NCBI GenBank assembly: GCA_902524385.1 | Contig: CABZCZ010000006.1 | Location: forward strand, 21,696-85,695 | Direction of reading: 5' to 3' | Origin: an uncultured Alphaproteobacteria bacterium | GTDB taxonomy: Bacteria > Pseudomonadota > Alphaproteobacteria > HIMB59 > GCA-002718135 | DNA length: 64,000 nt | Part shown: positions 8,450 to 18,419 of the stretch, one piece after another | How positions within the stretch are numbered: the first letter of the stretch is position 1 | How the letters are laid out: each line of letters begins with the position of its first letter | Made by a program: the position numbers and the translations under genes | Notes under the pieces: generated by a model | What the model saw: the letters and a program-made list of their open reading frames with translations, nothing else | Database searches by the model: none | What the model was told of the DNA's origin: nothing

Positions 8450-11436
8450 TGATTGATCCTTTCATTTTTAGGATCAATGAATACTGGACTGGTTATTTCA
8501 ACTTCAATATTTTCATTTTCCATTGGTGCAATTAAAACACTTCCTTTTTTTTCAATTCCACCTTTAATTAAAGCTAAAGCAAAAGAACTTTTTAAATTAG
8601 GTGAATAATAACTAGATGTAACATGTCCAACCATTTTCATTGGTAAAGCAGTTATTTTTTCAACTAAATGTGATCCTTCTTCAAGAACTTTATTTGGATC
8701 CTTAGTTTTTAACCCAACTAATTGTTTCCTATCTTTTTTTATAGTATCACTTCTAAATAATGCTCTCTTACCAATAAAATCATATTTTTTCTTACTAACA
8801 ATCCAATCCATGTCCAGATCTATAGGTGTAACTGAGCCATCAGTCTCTTGACCAACAATGATAAATCCTTTTTCAGCACGAAGTACATGCATCGCTTCAG
8901 TTCCATATGGAGTAATATTAAATTCTTTACCTTTATCTATACAAATTTCCCATAGATTTTTAGCATATCCAGAAGGAACATTTATTTCGTAACACATTTC
9001 CCCTGTAAAACTTATACGCATGACTCTACATTTTATTCCATTAATATAAATATTCTTAAAACTCATATGAGGAAAATTTTCCTTTGAAAAATCAAAATCT
9101 GGAATCAGTTTCTGCATTAATTTTTTTGAATTTGGACCATTTAAGCTTATTGTTCCATAGTTTTCTGTAACGGATGTTATATATACTTCTAATTCTGGCC
9201 ATTCTGTTTGTAACCAATCTTCTAATTTTGACATTACTGATGCCGCATTTCCTGTAGTTGTTGACATAAGATAATTAAACTCATCTAATCTAGTTGTTAC
9301 ACCATCATCAATGATCATCCCATCATCGCCCAACATTACACCATACCGACATTTTCCAATTTCTAATTTTGACCAAGAATTGGTGTAAATTCTATTTAAA
9401 AATTCACTAACATCTCTTCCTTTAATATCTATTTTCCCAAGAGTTGATGCATCTAATATTCCTAAGCTATCTCTAGTTGCTTTTACTTCTCTATTTAAAG
9501 CAGACTGAAAACTTTCATTTCTTTGAGGATAATACCAGGCTCTTTTCCATTGGCCTACATCCTCAAATAAAGCTTTATTATCAATATGCCATTGATGCAT
9601 TGGGCTTGTTCTCTCTAAATCAAAAAATTCTTTAACATGACGTCCAGCAATTGCACCAAATGTTACTGGCTTATATGGTAAACGAAATGTTGTCGTACCT
9701 AATTCAGAAATTTTAGTATTTGTTAACTCTGATATTATTCCAAGTGCATTAACATTACTGGTCTTGCCTTGATCAGTTGCCATTCCTGTAGTTGTATATC
9801 GTTTGACATGTTCAATAGATTGAAAACCCTCTTTTAAAGCTAATTTAATATCTTTTGCTGTTACATCATTTTGAAAATCTACAAACATTTTTATTTGTGA
9901 GATATTGTTCTTTGATGTAATCCAAACATTTTCGTGTTTGCCATGCTTCACATTATCTGATTTGTAATTTACTTCATCAAGTTCATTTTTCTGATTATCA
10001 TTTAAATATTTATATGTATCTTCTTGAGTTTTTAATAATATTTCATTTAAATTATAATCACCATTGCAACTTCCAACACACAATGTATCTTGATAAACTT
10101 CACTAGGAATAAAACTTCCATCTACATCCCTAAATTTTAATTTTCCTTTTGATTGAGTGAATAAATGAACAGTAGGGGTCCAACCACCAGCAATTGCTAA
10201 AAGATCACATTTAATATTAATAGAAGATTTTTCATCACTTTTTTCACTCGTAATTTTTTTTAATTTTATTTCTCTAATTTTTAATCTTCCAACCGTATCG
10301 CAAATTTCATACCCTTTTAGTATAGTAATTCCTAATTTATTTGCTTTTTTAGGAAAATAACCATCACTACCGTCTCTAATGTCAACAATAGCTTCTACTT
10401 TTATACCTTGTTCAAAAAAATCTATTGCAGTTTCATAAGCACTATCATTGTTTGTAAAAAAAACTAAATTTTTTCCAGGAGCAACTCCATACTTATTTAA
10501 GTATTTTTTTGCACTGTTGGAAAGCATAATACCAGGCCTATCATTATTGTTAAAAATTATTGGTCGTTCAATCGCACCTGTTGCTAAAATAACTTTTTTT
10601 GATCTAATTTTCCAAATTCTTTCTTTAATATCATTTTTTTTATTTAATCCTTTTTCTGGATCAATCTCTTGGACAGCTAATAATAAATTATAATTTAAAT
10701 ATGCAAAACAAGTTGTATTTTTAATTATTTTTACGTTTGAACATTTATAAAGTTTATCAACTATTTTATTTTTCCATTCATTAATAGGTAAGTTATCAAT
10801 TTTAATATTTTGATTTCTTGTAGATAAAATTTCACCTCCTAGATCCTCTTCTTGCTCAATAAGTAATACTTTATAATTTTTATTTGCTGCAATTTCTGCT
10901 GAAATTAATCCACTCACTCCTGTTCCAACAACTAGAACATCACAATGATAATGAAAATGTTCGTATTTGTGAGGATCTTCTTTTTTTGGAGATTTACCAA
11001 GTCCTGCAGCATGCCTTATAAAAAACTCATATGATTTCCAAAATTTTGGCGGCCACATAAAAGTCTTGTAATAAAATCCTGCAGGAAAAAATAGCGATAA
11101 TAAATCATTTATTGCACCAGCATCAAATCTCACTGAGGGCCAATTATTTTGGCTAAAAGCTTTTAAACCTTCATATATCTCAACCTCAGTTACTCTTCTA
11201 TTAGGCTCAGTATATTCTTTTGTCTCTAGCTGAATTATTCCGTTAGGTTCCTCACTACCTGCTGTATAAATACCCCGTGGTCGATGATATTTAAAACTTC
11301 TTCCAACTAAGTGAACATCATTTGCAAGAAGTGCTGAAGCTAGGGTATCACCTTCAAATCCAAAAAATTCTTTATTATCAAAATAGAACTTAACAGCCTT
11401 ATTATTTTCGAGATTTTTATTATTTTTGTATCGCAT
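8446..11436 (-). CDS. soxA: Sarcosine oxidase, alpha subunit
   Basis: This is the large subunit of heterotetrameric sarcosine oxidase, 996 residues (usual range about 960 to 1,010). It binds NAD and tetrahydrofolate and helps convert sarcosine, O2 and THF to glycine, H2O2 and methylene-THF. The N-terminal region has EGDTLASALLAND and RSFKYHRPRGI (residues 29-56). A dinucleotide fold follows at VLVVGTGVSGLISAEIA (about 167-183). The last 400 residues form an aminomethyltransferase-like folate domain with LGILDASTLGKIDIKG and TGEMCYEINVPSG. It overlaps soxG by four bases and follows soxD by eight. The AT-rich sequence has long A/T runs but the frame is intact. Confidence 0.96.
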   Translation of the reverse strand: MRYKNNKNLENNKAVKFYFDNKEFFGFEGDTLASALLANDVHLVGRSFKYHRPRGIYTAGSEEPNGIIQLETKEYTEPNRRVTEVEIYEGLKAFSQNNWPSVRFDAGAINDLLSLFFPAGFYYKTFMWPPKFWKSYEFFIRHAAGLGKSPKKEDPHKYEHFHYHCDVLVVGTGVSGLISAEIAANKNYKVLLIEQEEDLGGEILSTRNQNIKIDNLPINEWKNKIVDKLYKCSNVKIIKNTTCFAYLNYNLLLAVQEIDPEKGLNKKNDIKERIWKIRSKKVILATGAIERPIIFNNNDRPGIMLSNSAKKYLNKYGVAPGKNLVFFTNNDSAYETAIDFFEQGIKVEAIVDIRDGSDGYFPKKANKLGITILKGYEICDTVGRLKIREIKLKKITSEKSDEKSSINIKCDLLAIAGGWTPTVHLFTQSKGKLKFRDVDGSFIPSEVYQDTLCVGSCNGDYNLNEILLKTQEDTYKYLNDNQKNELDEVNYKSDNVKHGKHENVWITSKNNISQIKMFVDFQNDVTAKDIKLALKEGFQSIEHVKRYTTTGMATDQGKTSNVNALGIISELTNTKISELGTTTFRLPYKPVTFGAIAGRHVKEFFDLERTSPMHQWHIDNKALFEDVGQWKRAWYYPQRNESFQSALNREVKATRDSLGILDASTLGKIDIKGRDVSEFLNRIYTNSWSKLEIGKCRYGVMLGDDGMIIDDGVTTRLDEFNYLMSTTTGNAASVMSKLEDWLQTEWPELEVYITSVTENYGTISLNGPNSKKLMQKLIPDFDFSKENFPHMSFKNIYINGIKCRVMRISFTGEMCYEINVPSGYAKNLWEICIDKGKEFNITPYGTEAMHVLRAEKGFIIVGQETDGSVTPIDLDMDWIVSKKKYDFIGKRALFRSDTIKKDRKQLVGLKTKDPNKVLEEGSHLVEKITALPMKMVGHVTSSYYSPNLKSSFALALIKGGIEKKGSVLIAPMENENIEVEITSPVFIDPKNERINQ

Positions 11437-11444
11437 CTCTATAT

Positions 11445-11801
11445 TTAAAATCTATCTTTTTTTGACGTTGATAAATTTCCAGATCCAATACTTGGTTCAC
11501 CTGAAGGAGTAACTGGAATATTTGCTTTTAAATTAGGAGGAGCTTCTCCCATCTTGTATACTGCAAGAATTTCATCGGTTGCAGTATTTCTTGCTAAATT
11601 AAACCATTGTCTACATCCATATTCATGGTTCCACCTTTCATAATGAATACCCTTTTCGTTCTTTCGCAGAAATAAATATTCTGCCCATTGATCATCAGAG
11701 AGTTCAGGAGGATTTTTTGGTCTTGCAATGTGAGCCTCACCTCCACAAGAAAATTCAGCCTGATCTCTTTCTCCACAGTAAGGACAATTTATTAAAAACA
11801 T
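11445..11801 (-). CDS. soxD: Sarcosine oxidase, delta subunit
   Basis: This is the small zinc-binding subunit of heterotetrameric sarcosine oxidase. It has 118 residues, slightly longer than the usual 85 to 110. The N-terminus FLINCPYCGERDQAEFSCGG supplies the cysteine set (Cys6, Cys9 and a later Cys) and is highly diagnostic. WNHEYGCRQWFNLARNT further on matches the family consensus. It lies between soxB (three-base gap) and soxA (eight-base gap), the canonical order. Confidence 0.96.
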   Translation of the reverse strand: MFLINCPYCGERDQAEFSCGGEAHIARPKNPPELSDDQWAEYLFLRKNEKGIHYERWNHEYGCRQWFNLARNTATDEILAVYKMGEAPPNLKANIPVTPSGEPSIGSGNLSTSKKDRF

Positions 11802-11804
11802 GAT

Positions 11805-13064
11805 TTAATGTGCTACGGCAGCTGCACCATGTTCATCAACTAATTCACCACTAGAAAATCTGTTCATTGTAAAAGGAGCATTTAATTCATGTGCTTGATC
11901 ATTAGCTATAGTGTGAGCAAATACCCAACCAGAACCTGGTGTTGCTTTGAAACCACCTGTTCCCCAACCACAATTAAAATATAATCCATTTATATGAGTT
12001 TTGCTAATAATTGGGCTTGCATCAGGACAAATATCTACAATCCCTCCCCAATGACGAAGCATTTTCATTCTAGAAAATATTGGAAACAATTCAACGATTG
12101 CCATTAATGTATCTTCAACAATGTTAAAACCGCCTCTTTGAGTATATGAAGTGTATCCATCTGTTCCAGCACCAATTACTAATTCCCCTTTATCTGATTG
12201 AGATACATAAGCATGAATTGTATTGGACATTACTACAGTATCAATAACCGGTTTTACTGGTTCTGAAACTAGAGCTTGTAATGGTTTACTCTCTAAAGGT
12301 AATTTTATTCCTGCCATATTGGCAATAACACTGGTATGACCTGCAGCAGCTATTCCAATTTTATTTGAATTAATGGTTCCTTTTGTTGTTTCAATACCAG
12401 TTATATTTCCATTTTTAATATTAATTCCAGTAACTTCACAATTTTGAATTATATCAACTCCCATTTCATCAGCGCCTCTTGCATAACCCCATGCAACAGC
12501 ATCATGTCTTGCAGTTCCTGCTCTTCTTTGTAGTGTTGCTCCTAAAACAGGATATCTAATGTTTGGTGAAGTATTTATTATTGGACAAAATTCTTTCACT
12601 TTTTTTGTATCAAGCCATTCACAATCGATATCATTTAGTCTGTTTGCATGCCAACGTCTTTTTAACTCTCTAACATCATGAAGATTATGAGCAACATTCA
12701 AAACTCCTCTTTGAGAAAACATTACGTTGTAATTTAATTCTTGAGACATACCTTCCCAAAGTTTCAATGCATGCTCATATAAAGCTGCACTTTGATCCCA
12801 TAAATAGTTCGATCTAATTATAGTTGTATTTCGTCCCGTATTTCCACCGCCTATCCACCCTTTTTCAATAACTGCAATATTATTAATTCCATGATTTTTT
12901 GCTAAATAGTAAGCAGTAGTTAAACCATGTCCACCACCGCCAACTATTATTGCATCATAATTTTTTTTAGGTTCTGGACTTTTCCATGTTTTCTGCCAAT
13001 TCTCATGATGACTTAAAGCGTTTCTAGCAATAGATAGAAATGAGTATTTATTTTTATTAAACAT
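11805..13064 (-). CDS. soxB: Sarcosine oxidase, beta subunit
   Basis: This is the catalytic flavin subunit of heterotetrameric sarcosine oxidase, 419 residues. It oxidises sarcosine with non-covalent FAD and reacts with oxygen through covalent [22 protein letters not shown] (from residue 37) is the FAD-binding strand-turn-helix. [13 protein letters not shown] contains His187, which aligns with the histidine that holds covalent FMN in the corynebacterial enzyme. [16 protein letters not shown] near the C-terminus is the usual flavin-closing motif. It is 21 bases downstream of fhs, so folate and sarcosine metabolism are probably co-transcribed. The symbol follows sarcosine oxidase nomenclature and does not refer to sulfur oxidation. 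Confidence 0.97.
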   Translation of the reverse strand: MFNKNKYSFLSIARNALSHHENWQKTWKSPEPKKNYDAIIVGGGGHGLTTAYYLAKNHGINNIAVIEKGWIGGGNTGRNTTIIRSNYLWDQSAALYEHALKLWEGMSQELNYNVMFSQRGVLNVAHNLHDVRELKRRWHANRLNDIDCEWLDTKKVKEFCPIINTSPNIRYPVLGATLQRRAGTARHDAVAWGYARGADEMGVDIIQNCEVTGINIKNGNITGIETTKGTINSNKIGIAAAGHTSVIANMAGIKLPLESKPLQALVSEPVKPVIDTVVMSNTIHAYVSQSDKGELVIGAGTDGYTSYTQRGGFNIVEDTLMAIVELFPIFSRMKMLRHWGGIVDICPDASPIISKTHINGLYFNCGWGTGGFKATPGSGWVFAHTIANDQAHELNAPFTMNRFSSGELVDEHGAAAVAH

Positions 13065-13084
13065 TATAATTCTATATAGCAGTT

Positions 13085-14758
13085 TTAAAAAAGACCTTCA
13101 ATTTCTCCTTGGTCATTTAGCTTTATCGAATTTGCCGCAGGAACACTTGGTAGACCCGGCATGGTCATAATATCACCACAGATAACCACTATAAATTCTG
13201 CTCCTGATGACAATCTTACTTCTCTAATAGGCAAAACATGGCCTGTAGGAGCACCTTTTAAATTAGGGTCAGTTGAAAAACTATATTGAGTTTTTGCAAT
13301 GCAAACAGGTAATTTGCCAAATCCTTTAGTTTCAAAATCCTTCAATTGTAGACGTACTTTTGTGTCTGCCACAACTTCACTTGCGTGATAAATCTCTTGT
13401 GCAATTTTTTCTATTTTTTTGAAAAGAGTTAAATCATCTTCATATAAAAATTTAAATGTATTCTTATTTTCTTCGCAAATATCTATTACATTTTGAGCTA
13501 ATTCAATTGCACCATCACCACCATCTGACCAGTGAGTACACATAGAAGCCTTGACTCCTTGAGTCTTACAAAAACTTAGAACTGCATCTACTTCATCTTT
13601 TGAATCTGTAATAAAATGATTAATAGCAACAGTTACTGGTAATCCAAATTTTCTAATATTATTAATATGTCTTTCTAGATTTACTAAACCTTTTTTAAGA
13701 GCATTTACATTTTCATTTTTTAAATCTTCTTTTGAAACACCGCCATGCATTTTTAATGCTCTAATTGTAGCTACCAAAACCACACAATCAGGTTTTAAAT
13801 TTGATTTTCTACATTTTATATCAAGGAATTTTTCTGCTCCTAAATCAGCTCCGAAGCCTGCTTCAGTTACAACATAATCACTTAATTTTAGACTAGCTTT
13901 AGTTGCAATTACAGAATTACAACCATGAGCAATATTTGCAAATGGTCCACCATGAATTATTGCAGGATTATTTTCTAACGTTTGTGTTATATTTGGTTTA
14001 ATTGCATCTTTTAACAATACTGTCATAGGACCTTGGGCATTTAAATCTTTTGCAAAAATAGATTTTTTTTCTCGTGTATAGGCTATAGTTATATTTCCAA
14101 TTCTTTCTTCCAGGTCTTTTATATCTTTAGCTAGGCAGAAAATAGCCATTATCTCAGACGCAACTGTAATATCAAAACCATCTTGTCTAGGATATCCATT
14201 TGCAACTCCTCCTAAATCAACAACTATAGATCTTAGGGATCTATCATTCATATCCATTACTCTCTTCCAAACAACTCTTCTAACATCAATATTTAATTTA
14301 TTTCCCCAGTAGATATGATTATCAATTAATGAAGAAAGTAAATTATGAGCTGATGTAATTGCATGAAAATCTCCAGTAAAATGAAGATTAATTTGTTCCA
14401 TTGGAACCACTTGAGCAAAGCCTCCACCAGCTGCTCCACCTTTCATACCGAATGATGGACCAAGACTCGGTTCTCTTAAACAAACAATAGATTTCTTTCC
14501 TAATTTGTTAAGAGCATCACTTAATCCAACAGAAGTTGTTGTTTTACCTTCTCCTGCTGGTGTTGGAGTTATTGCTGAAACTAGAACAAGTTTACCATCT
14601 ATACTTTTATTAAGTGTCTCTATGTAATCCAAGTTTATTTTTGCTATGTGACGACCCATAGGACTGAATGCTTCTGGCGTATCTGGTACATCAAGACCTT
14701 TTAGAATTTCACTAATAGGTTTCATTCTAGCTTTTCTTGCGATTTCAATATCTGACAT
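13085..14758 (-). CDS. fhs: Formate-tetrahydrofolate ligase
   Basis: The enzyme joins formate and THF with ATP to give 10-formyl-THF; in methyl-oxidising bacteria it may also run in reverse to release formate and make ATP. The 557-residue length is standard. The nucleotide loop is [16 protein letters not shown] (residues 64-79). [28 protein letters not shown] and the [11 protein letters not shown] end are family signatures. An AAGGAG ribosome-binding site (complement of 14764-14769) lies six bases before the ATG. The upstream gap contains a perfect 20-base palindrome. It heads the fhs-soxBDAG run, linking C1 units from sarcosine to formate. Confidence 0.97.
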   Translation of the reverse strand: MSDIEIARKARMKPISEILKGLDVPDTPEAFSPMGRHIAKINLDYIETLNKSIDGKLVLVSAITPTPAGEGKTTTSVGLSDALNKLGKKSIVCLREPSLGPSFGMKGGAAGGGFAQVVPMEQINLHFTGDFHAITSAHNLLSSLIDNHIYWGNKLNIDVRRVVWKRVMDMNDRSLRSIVVDLGGVANGYPRQDGFDITVASEIMAIFCLAKDIKDLEERIGNITIAYTREKKSIFAKDLNAQGPMTVLLKDAIKPNITQTLENNPAIIHGGPFANIAHGCNSVIATKASLKLSDYVVTEAGFGADLGAEKFLDIKCRKSNLKPDCVVLVATIRALKMHGGVSKEDLKNENVNALKKGLVNLERHINNIRKFGLPVTVAINHFITDSKDEVDAVLSFCKTQGVKASMCTHWSDGGDGAIELAQNVIDICEENKNTFKFLYEDDLTLFKKIEKIAQEIYHASEVVADTKVRLQLKDFETKGFGKLPVCIAKTQYSFSTDPNLKGAPTGHVLPIREVRLSSGAEFIVVICGDIMTMPGLPSVPAANSIKLNDQGEIEGLF

Positions 14759-14779
14759 GAGACTCCTTAATTATTAGAA

Positions 14780-14813
14780 AGTTAATCTATAGATTAACTA
14801 TAATATCAGACAA
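14780..14813 (-). promoter_or_regulatory. Candidate fhs-sox promoter with a perfect 20-base palindromic operator
   Basis: Bases 14780-14799 form a perfect palindrome with half-site AGTTAATCTA and its exact complement, 21 bases upstream of the fhs start codon. On the minus strand a TTGTCT (complement of 14808-14813) lies 16 bases from TATAGA (complement of 14786-14791). This reads as a sigma-70-like -35/-10 pair whose -10 falls in the palindrome centre. A dimeric regulator bound there would cover the -10, which suggests repression. Palindrome and spacing are seen directly; promoter and operator function are inferred. The palindrome is AT-rich, so chance cannot be dismissed. Confidence 0.5.
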
Positions 14814-14851
14814 CTTTTGTTTTATTAAAAGATTAAAAAATTGTGAAGAAT

Positions 14852-15745
14852 CTAATTTAACTCGAATTTCTGTTTATTATTGTAAGAAAAATCTGAGTTA
14901 TTAAATTGATTTAACCACTCTGACGTTTTTTTCATACCACCAAACGCGTAAAAGTGTATTTTTTCAAGTTTGGAGTCTTTGTTTATTTCGCTATGTTCAG
15001 CAAGATCATAGATTAATTTGTCGGGAGTGTTCAATGTTGCAAGTTTAGTTAAGTTAAAAGCCTGTTTTGTAATAAATCTCAAAGAATTTCCAATACCGCA
15101 AGATCTTGCATAATTTATTAATGTTTTAATAGAGGCAGGACCTGGTATTCCAGCATGGATTGGTAATTTATTTCCAATTTTTACTAAGTGTTTTTCCCAG
15201 TCAATTAAAGATTTAGCTTCAAAAAAAAATTGTGTTGCTAGATACATTTTAAAATCAGCATTTTTTGCAAAATCATTTTTTTGTTTAATTGCTAAATCTA
15301 AATTTTCATTTGTAATATCTGGACTTCCTTCTGGATGACCAGCAACACCTACAGACTGATAATTATATTTTGAAAGAAAATCTGTTTTTAGAACATCAAT
15401 TGAAGAGGAAATTTCGCCTGCCTGATTTCCACCACCACCAATAATTAACATTTTTGAACACCCAGATTCATTTGCAAGATCACCAATATATTTTTCTAAG
15501 TCATTTTTATTTATAACAGTCCTCGCAGGTAAATGAGGTATAACATCATAACCCTCTAATTTTAATTTTTTTGCTGTTCTAATTACATTTTTTGAATTTT
15601 CATCTGGTAAATAAGTTATATAAATGTCATGATTTTTACTAAGAAATTCAGAAAAGCCTCCATATTTTTCGTAAACATTTGGAGTTGTTTCTATAGAATA
15701 ACTATTGAGAAACTTTTTAACAATATTAATGGTTTCTTTAGACAT
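14852..15745 (-). CDS. Methylenetetrahydrofolate reductase-like protein (MetF family)
   Basis: This is a TIM-barrel flavoprotein of the MetF family, 297 residues. SIETTP near residue 17 holds the conserved glutamate at the end of strand 1. MLIIGGGGNQAGEI near residue 100 stands where E. coli MetF has its GGD loop. GVAGHPEGSPD near residue 150 corresponds to the AGYPEGHP motif, and YLATQFFFEA to TQFFFD. It would reduce methylene-THF to methyl-THF, or work in the oxidative direction in C1 catabolism. The altered GGGGNQAGE loop and the setting beside fhs and soxBDAG make a catabolic paralogue plausible, separate from methionine synthesis. It is 93 bases upstream of fhs and may share or precede its promoter. 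Confidence 0.75.
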   Translation of the reverse strand: MSKETINIVKKFLNSYSIETTPNVYEKYGGFSEFLSKNHDIYITYLPDENSKNVIRTAKKLKLEGYDVIPHLPARTVINKNDLEKYIGDLANESGCSKMLIIGGGGNQAGEISSSIDVLKTDFLSKYNYQSVGVAGHPEGSPDITNENLDLAIKQKNDFAKNADFKMYLATQFFFEAKSLIDWEKHLVKIGNKLPIHAGIPGPASIKTLINYARSCGIGNSLRFITKQAFNLTKLATLNTPDKLIYDLAEHSEINKDSKLEKIHFYAFGGMKKTSEWLNQFNNSDFSYNNKQKFELN

Positions 15746-15778
15746 AAATTTTTAAAGTTTTTTATATTAATTAGATAA

Positions 15779-16714
15779 ATGAACAACAAGTACTTTACTA
15801 TAATTACTTTTTATCAATTCAAAATAATTAAACATAAGAATGATATCATTACTAAACTTAAAGATTTTTGTAAATTTAATAAAATAAAAGGTACAATATT
15901 GATTGCTGATGAAGGTATTAATGGAACAATAGCTGGCTTTGAGAAAAATATAAATTCATGCATTCTTTTTCTTGAAAATTTTAGTTTAGATAAACTTAAT
16001 CTTAAACGATCAAAATACAAATTTATGCCCTTTCAAAAACTTAAAATTAGAAATAAAAATGAAATAGTCACATTAAGAACCAAATTTGCTGATCCTACAA
16101 AAATATCTGGGGAAAAAGTTAAATACAATGAATGGAATAAACTAATTAAAGACAAAGACACTATTGTGATTGATGTAAGAAATGAATTTGAGGTTAAAGT
16201 AGGAACTTTTGAAGGAGCAATTAATCCAAAAACTAAAAGTTTCACTGAATTTAAATCTTTTGTTCAAAAAAAACTAAATAAATCAAAAGATAAAAAAATT
16301 GCAATGTTTTGCACTGGAGGTATCAGGTGTGAGAAAGCTTCATCTTATATGATGATGAAGGGTTTTAAAAATGTTGTTCAGTTAGATGGAGGAATATTAA
16401 AGTATTTAGAAAAAACTCCAAAAAAAAACTCAATGTGGAATGGTGAATGTTTTGTTTTTGATGGAAGAGTATCTTTGAGAAATGAATTAAAAGATGGAAC
16501 TTACAAACTTTGTCATGCTTGTATGTTACCGATTAGAGATAAAGATACCTTTTCTAAATATTATAACCCAGGTGTTTCTTGTCATAATTGTTTTGATAAA
16601 ACATCTAATGAAAAGAAAAAAAACTTACTTGAAAGAAATAAACAAATTAAACTTGATAAAAAAAGAGGAAATTTTAACCGTTTTATTAAGCAGTCAATTT
16701 CTGATTATGAATAA
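15779..16714 (+). CDS. trhO: tRNA uridine(34) hydroxylase, rhodanese-domain protein TrhO
   Basis: The protein belongs to the UPF0176/YceA family, which hydroxylates U34 of certain tRNAs using oxygen. It has 311 residues. The N-terminal half contains the acylphosphatase-like ADEGINGTIAG motif (near residue 43). The rhodanese domain follows with VIDVRNEFEVKVG and the loop MFCTGGIRCEKASSYM, where Cys178 is the conserved catalytic cysteine. LDGGILKYLE comes next. The C-terminus has paired cysteines (Cys245, Cys248, Cys268, Cys271), consistent with a zinc knuckle. It diverges from the MetF-like gene with a 33-base gap. Confidence 0.92.
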   Translation: MNNKYFTIITFYQFKIIKHKNDIITKLKDFCKFNKIKGTILIADEGINGTIAGFEKNINSCILFLENFSLDKLNLKRSKYKFMPFQKLKIRNKNEIVTLRTKFADPTKISGEKVKYNEWNKLIKDKDTIVIDVRNEFEVKVGTFEGAINPKTKSFTEFKSFVQKKLNKSKDKKIAMFCTGGIRCEKASSYMMMKGFKNVVQLDGGILKYLEKTPKKNSMWNGECFVFDGRVSLRNELKDGTYKLCHACMLPIRDKDTFSKYYNPGVSCHNCFDKTSNEKKKNLLERNKQIKLDKKRGNFNRFIKQSISDYE

Positions 16715-16755
16715 ATAATACTTTATTTCATATAATTATTCTGTATAGACACCAC

Positions 16756-16950
16756 ATGGCAAAAAAAACTTCATTCGCTCTAAAACAATTAGTTCCCGAG
16801 GAAAATCCAAAAACAGGAACCAAGTATATTGTGAGAAAACCAACAAAAGGATTGAAAGTTGCTGAAAAGCTCCGAATGAAAAAATATGATCCTGTGTTAA
16901 AAAAACACGTTTGGTTTGTAGAGAAAAAAATGCCTCCTCATAGTAAATAA
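16756..16950 (+). CDS. rpmG: 50S ribosomal protein L33
   Basis: This is a 64-residue basic protein. The conserved core is seen in YIVRKPTK followed by EKLRMKKYDPVLKKHVWFVEKK, which matches the L33 consensus around the KYDPV.KKHV segment. It is slightly longer than the usual 50 to 56 residues because of insertions near the N-terminus (LVPEENPKTG). There is no CXXC pair, so it is the zinc-independent form. It stands alone between trhO and the photolyase gene. Confidence 0.88.
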   Translation: MAKKTSFALKQLVPEENPKTGTKYIVRKPTKGLKVAEKLRMKKYDPVLKKHVWFVEKKMPPHSK

Positions 16951-16996
16951 TAGATTTACCTCTTTAATTTATTCTAAATTAACATAATTTAAATCC

Positions 16997-18418
16997 ATGA
17001 CAGTCACTTATGGTATTCATTGGTTTAGACAAGATCTACGATTACAAGAAAATCCATCTGTATTGTCACTTTCAAAAAAAGTTGATCAAATAATTCCAAT
17101 TTATATTTTTGACTTAAATCAAAGAATTGGATCAACATCCAAATGGTGGTTAGAAAAATCTTTAATTAGTTTATATGATTCAATACAAAAGCATAATGGC
17201 AAACTAAATATATTTGCTGGTGATCCTACAAAAATTATATCTTTAATATTAAAGAATTCAAATATTAAATATGTATCTTGGAATAGACTATATGATCCAT
17301 ACTCAATTGAAAGAGATACTAAAATTAAATCTTTAGTTACTTCATCTAAAGTAGAATTTGACTCACACAATGGATATCTTTTAAATGAACCTTGGAATAT
17401 TAAAAATAAAAGTGGAACTTTTTTTAAAGTTTTTACTCCTTACTGGCGACATTGTGATGAAGTACTGAAACAAAAAGAAATTAAATTTCAAAAAACAAAA
17501 ATAAGTTACGCTAATTCAAAATTTAAAAATGAAATAACCATACAAGATTTAAATCTAACAAACAAAAAAGATCAATGGATAACAAAAATTGAAAAATATT
17601 GGATACCTGGTGAGAGTAATGCAAAATTACAATTAAAAAAATATATTTCACAAAAAGCAAATAACTATTCTGTTGGAAGAGATAGACCTGATAAAGATTT
17701 AACTTCAAAATTATCTCCTTATCTTCATTTTGGAGAAATATCTCCTTTGGAAGTTTATGATACTGTTAATAATGAAAAAAAAATTGATCCTGACAATAAA
17801 AAAAAATTTCTCGCTGAACTTGGCTGGAGAGATTTTTCTTATAATCTTTTATTTCATTATCCAGATATGATTCAAAAACCTATACAAACTAAATTTAATA
17901 AATTTCCATGGATAAAAAATGGTAAAAATTTGTCACTATGGCATAATGGTAAAACTGGTATTCCAATTGTAGATGCTGGAATGAGACAACTATATAAAAC
18001 TGGCTGGATGCACAATAGAGTAAGAATGATTGTAGGTTCATTTTTAACAAAAAATTTGCTGTTGCACTGGAAAAATGGAGAAGAGTGGTTTTTTGATACT
18101 TTAGTCGATGCTGATGTTGGTTCTAATTCCGCAGGTTGGCAATGGATTTCTGGTTGTGGCGCTGACGCAAGTCCATATTTTAGAATTTTTAATCCAATTT
18201 TGCAGGGTCAAAAATTTGATCCTGCTGGTGATTATGTAAAAGAATTTGTTCCTGAGTTGAATAATATTCCAAAAAAATATATTCATAATCCCTGGGAGAT
18301 GTCTATGGAAGATCAAAAGAAATATAATTTTGAGATTGGTACTTCATATCCAGCACCAATTGTAGATCTAAAAGAAACAAGAAATAGAGCGTTAGCAGCA
18401 TTTAAAACTATAAGTTAA
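16997..18418 (+). CDS. phrB: Deoxyribodipyrimidine photolyase (cryptochrome/photolyase family)
   Basis: This light-driven flavoprotein repairs cyclobutane pyrimidine dimers. It has 473 residues, a typical class I length. The N-terminal antenna domain opens with YGIHWFRQDLRLQENPS. The C-terminal FAD domain has SKLSPYLHFGEISP, GMRQLYKTGWMHNRVRM, and DADVGSNSAGWQWISGCGAD followed by YFRIFNP, the FAD and tryptophan-chain region. It leads a tight group with an FAD oxidoreductase, DUF1365, a CFA-like methyltransferase and DUF2878. The next gene starts with GTG at its last base plus two. Confidence 0.95.
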   Translation: MTVTYGIHWFRQDLRLQENPSVLSLSKKVDQIIPIYIFDLNQRIGSTSKWWLEKSLISLYDSIQKHNGKLNIFAGDPTKIISLILKNSNIKYVSWNRLYDPYSIERDTKIKSLVTSSKVEFDSHNGYLLNEPWNIKNKSGTFFKVFTPYWRHCDEVLKQKEIKFQKTKISYANSKFKNEITIQDLNLTNKKDQWITKIEKYWIPGESNAKLQLKKYISQKANNYSVGRDRPDKDLTSKLSPYLHFGEISPLEVYDTVNNEKKIDPDNKKKFLAELGWRDFSYNLLFHYPDMIQKPIQTKFNKFPWIKNGKNLSLWHNGKTGIPIVDAGMRQLYKTGWMHNRVRMIVGSFLTKNLLLHWKNGEEWFFDTLVDADVGSNSAGWQWISGCGADASPYFRIFNPILQGQKFDPAGDYVKEFVPELNNIPKKYIHNPWEMSMEDQKKYNFEIGTSYPAPIVDLKETRNRALAAFKTIS

Positions 18419-18419
18419 T

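Noticed and set aside
14759..14851. Glycine or folate riboswitch before fhs
   Set aside because: The 93-base gap is too short and shows only the palindrome; no conserved riboswitch core was seen.
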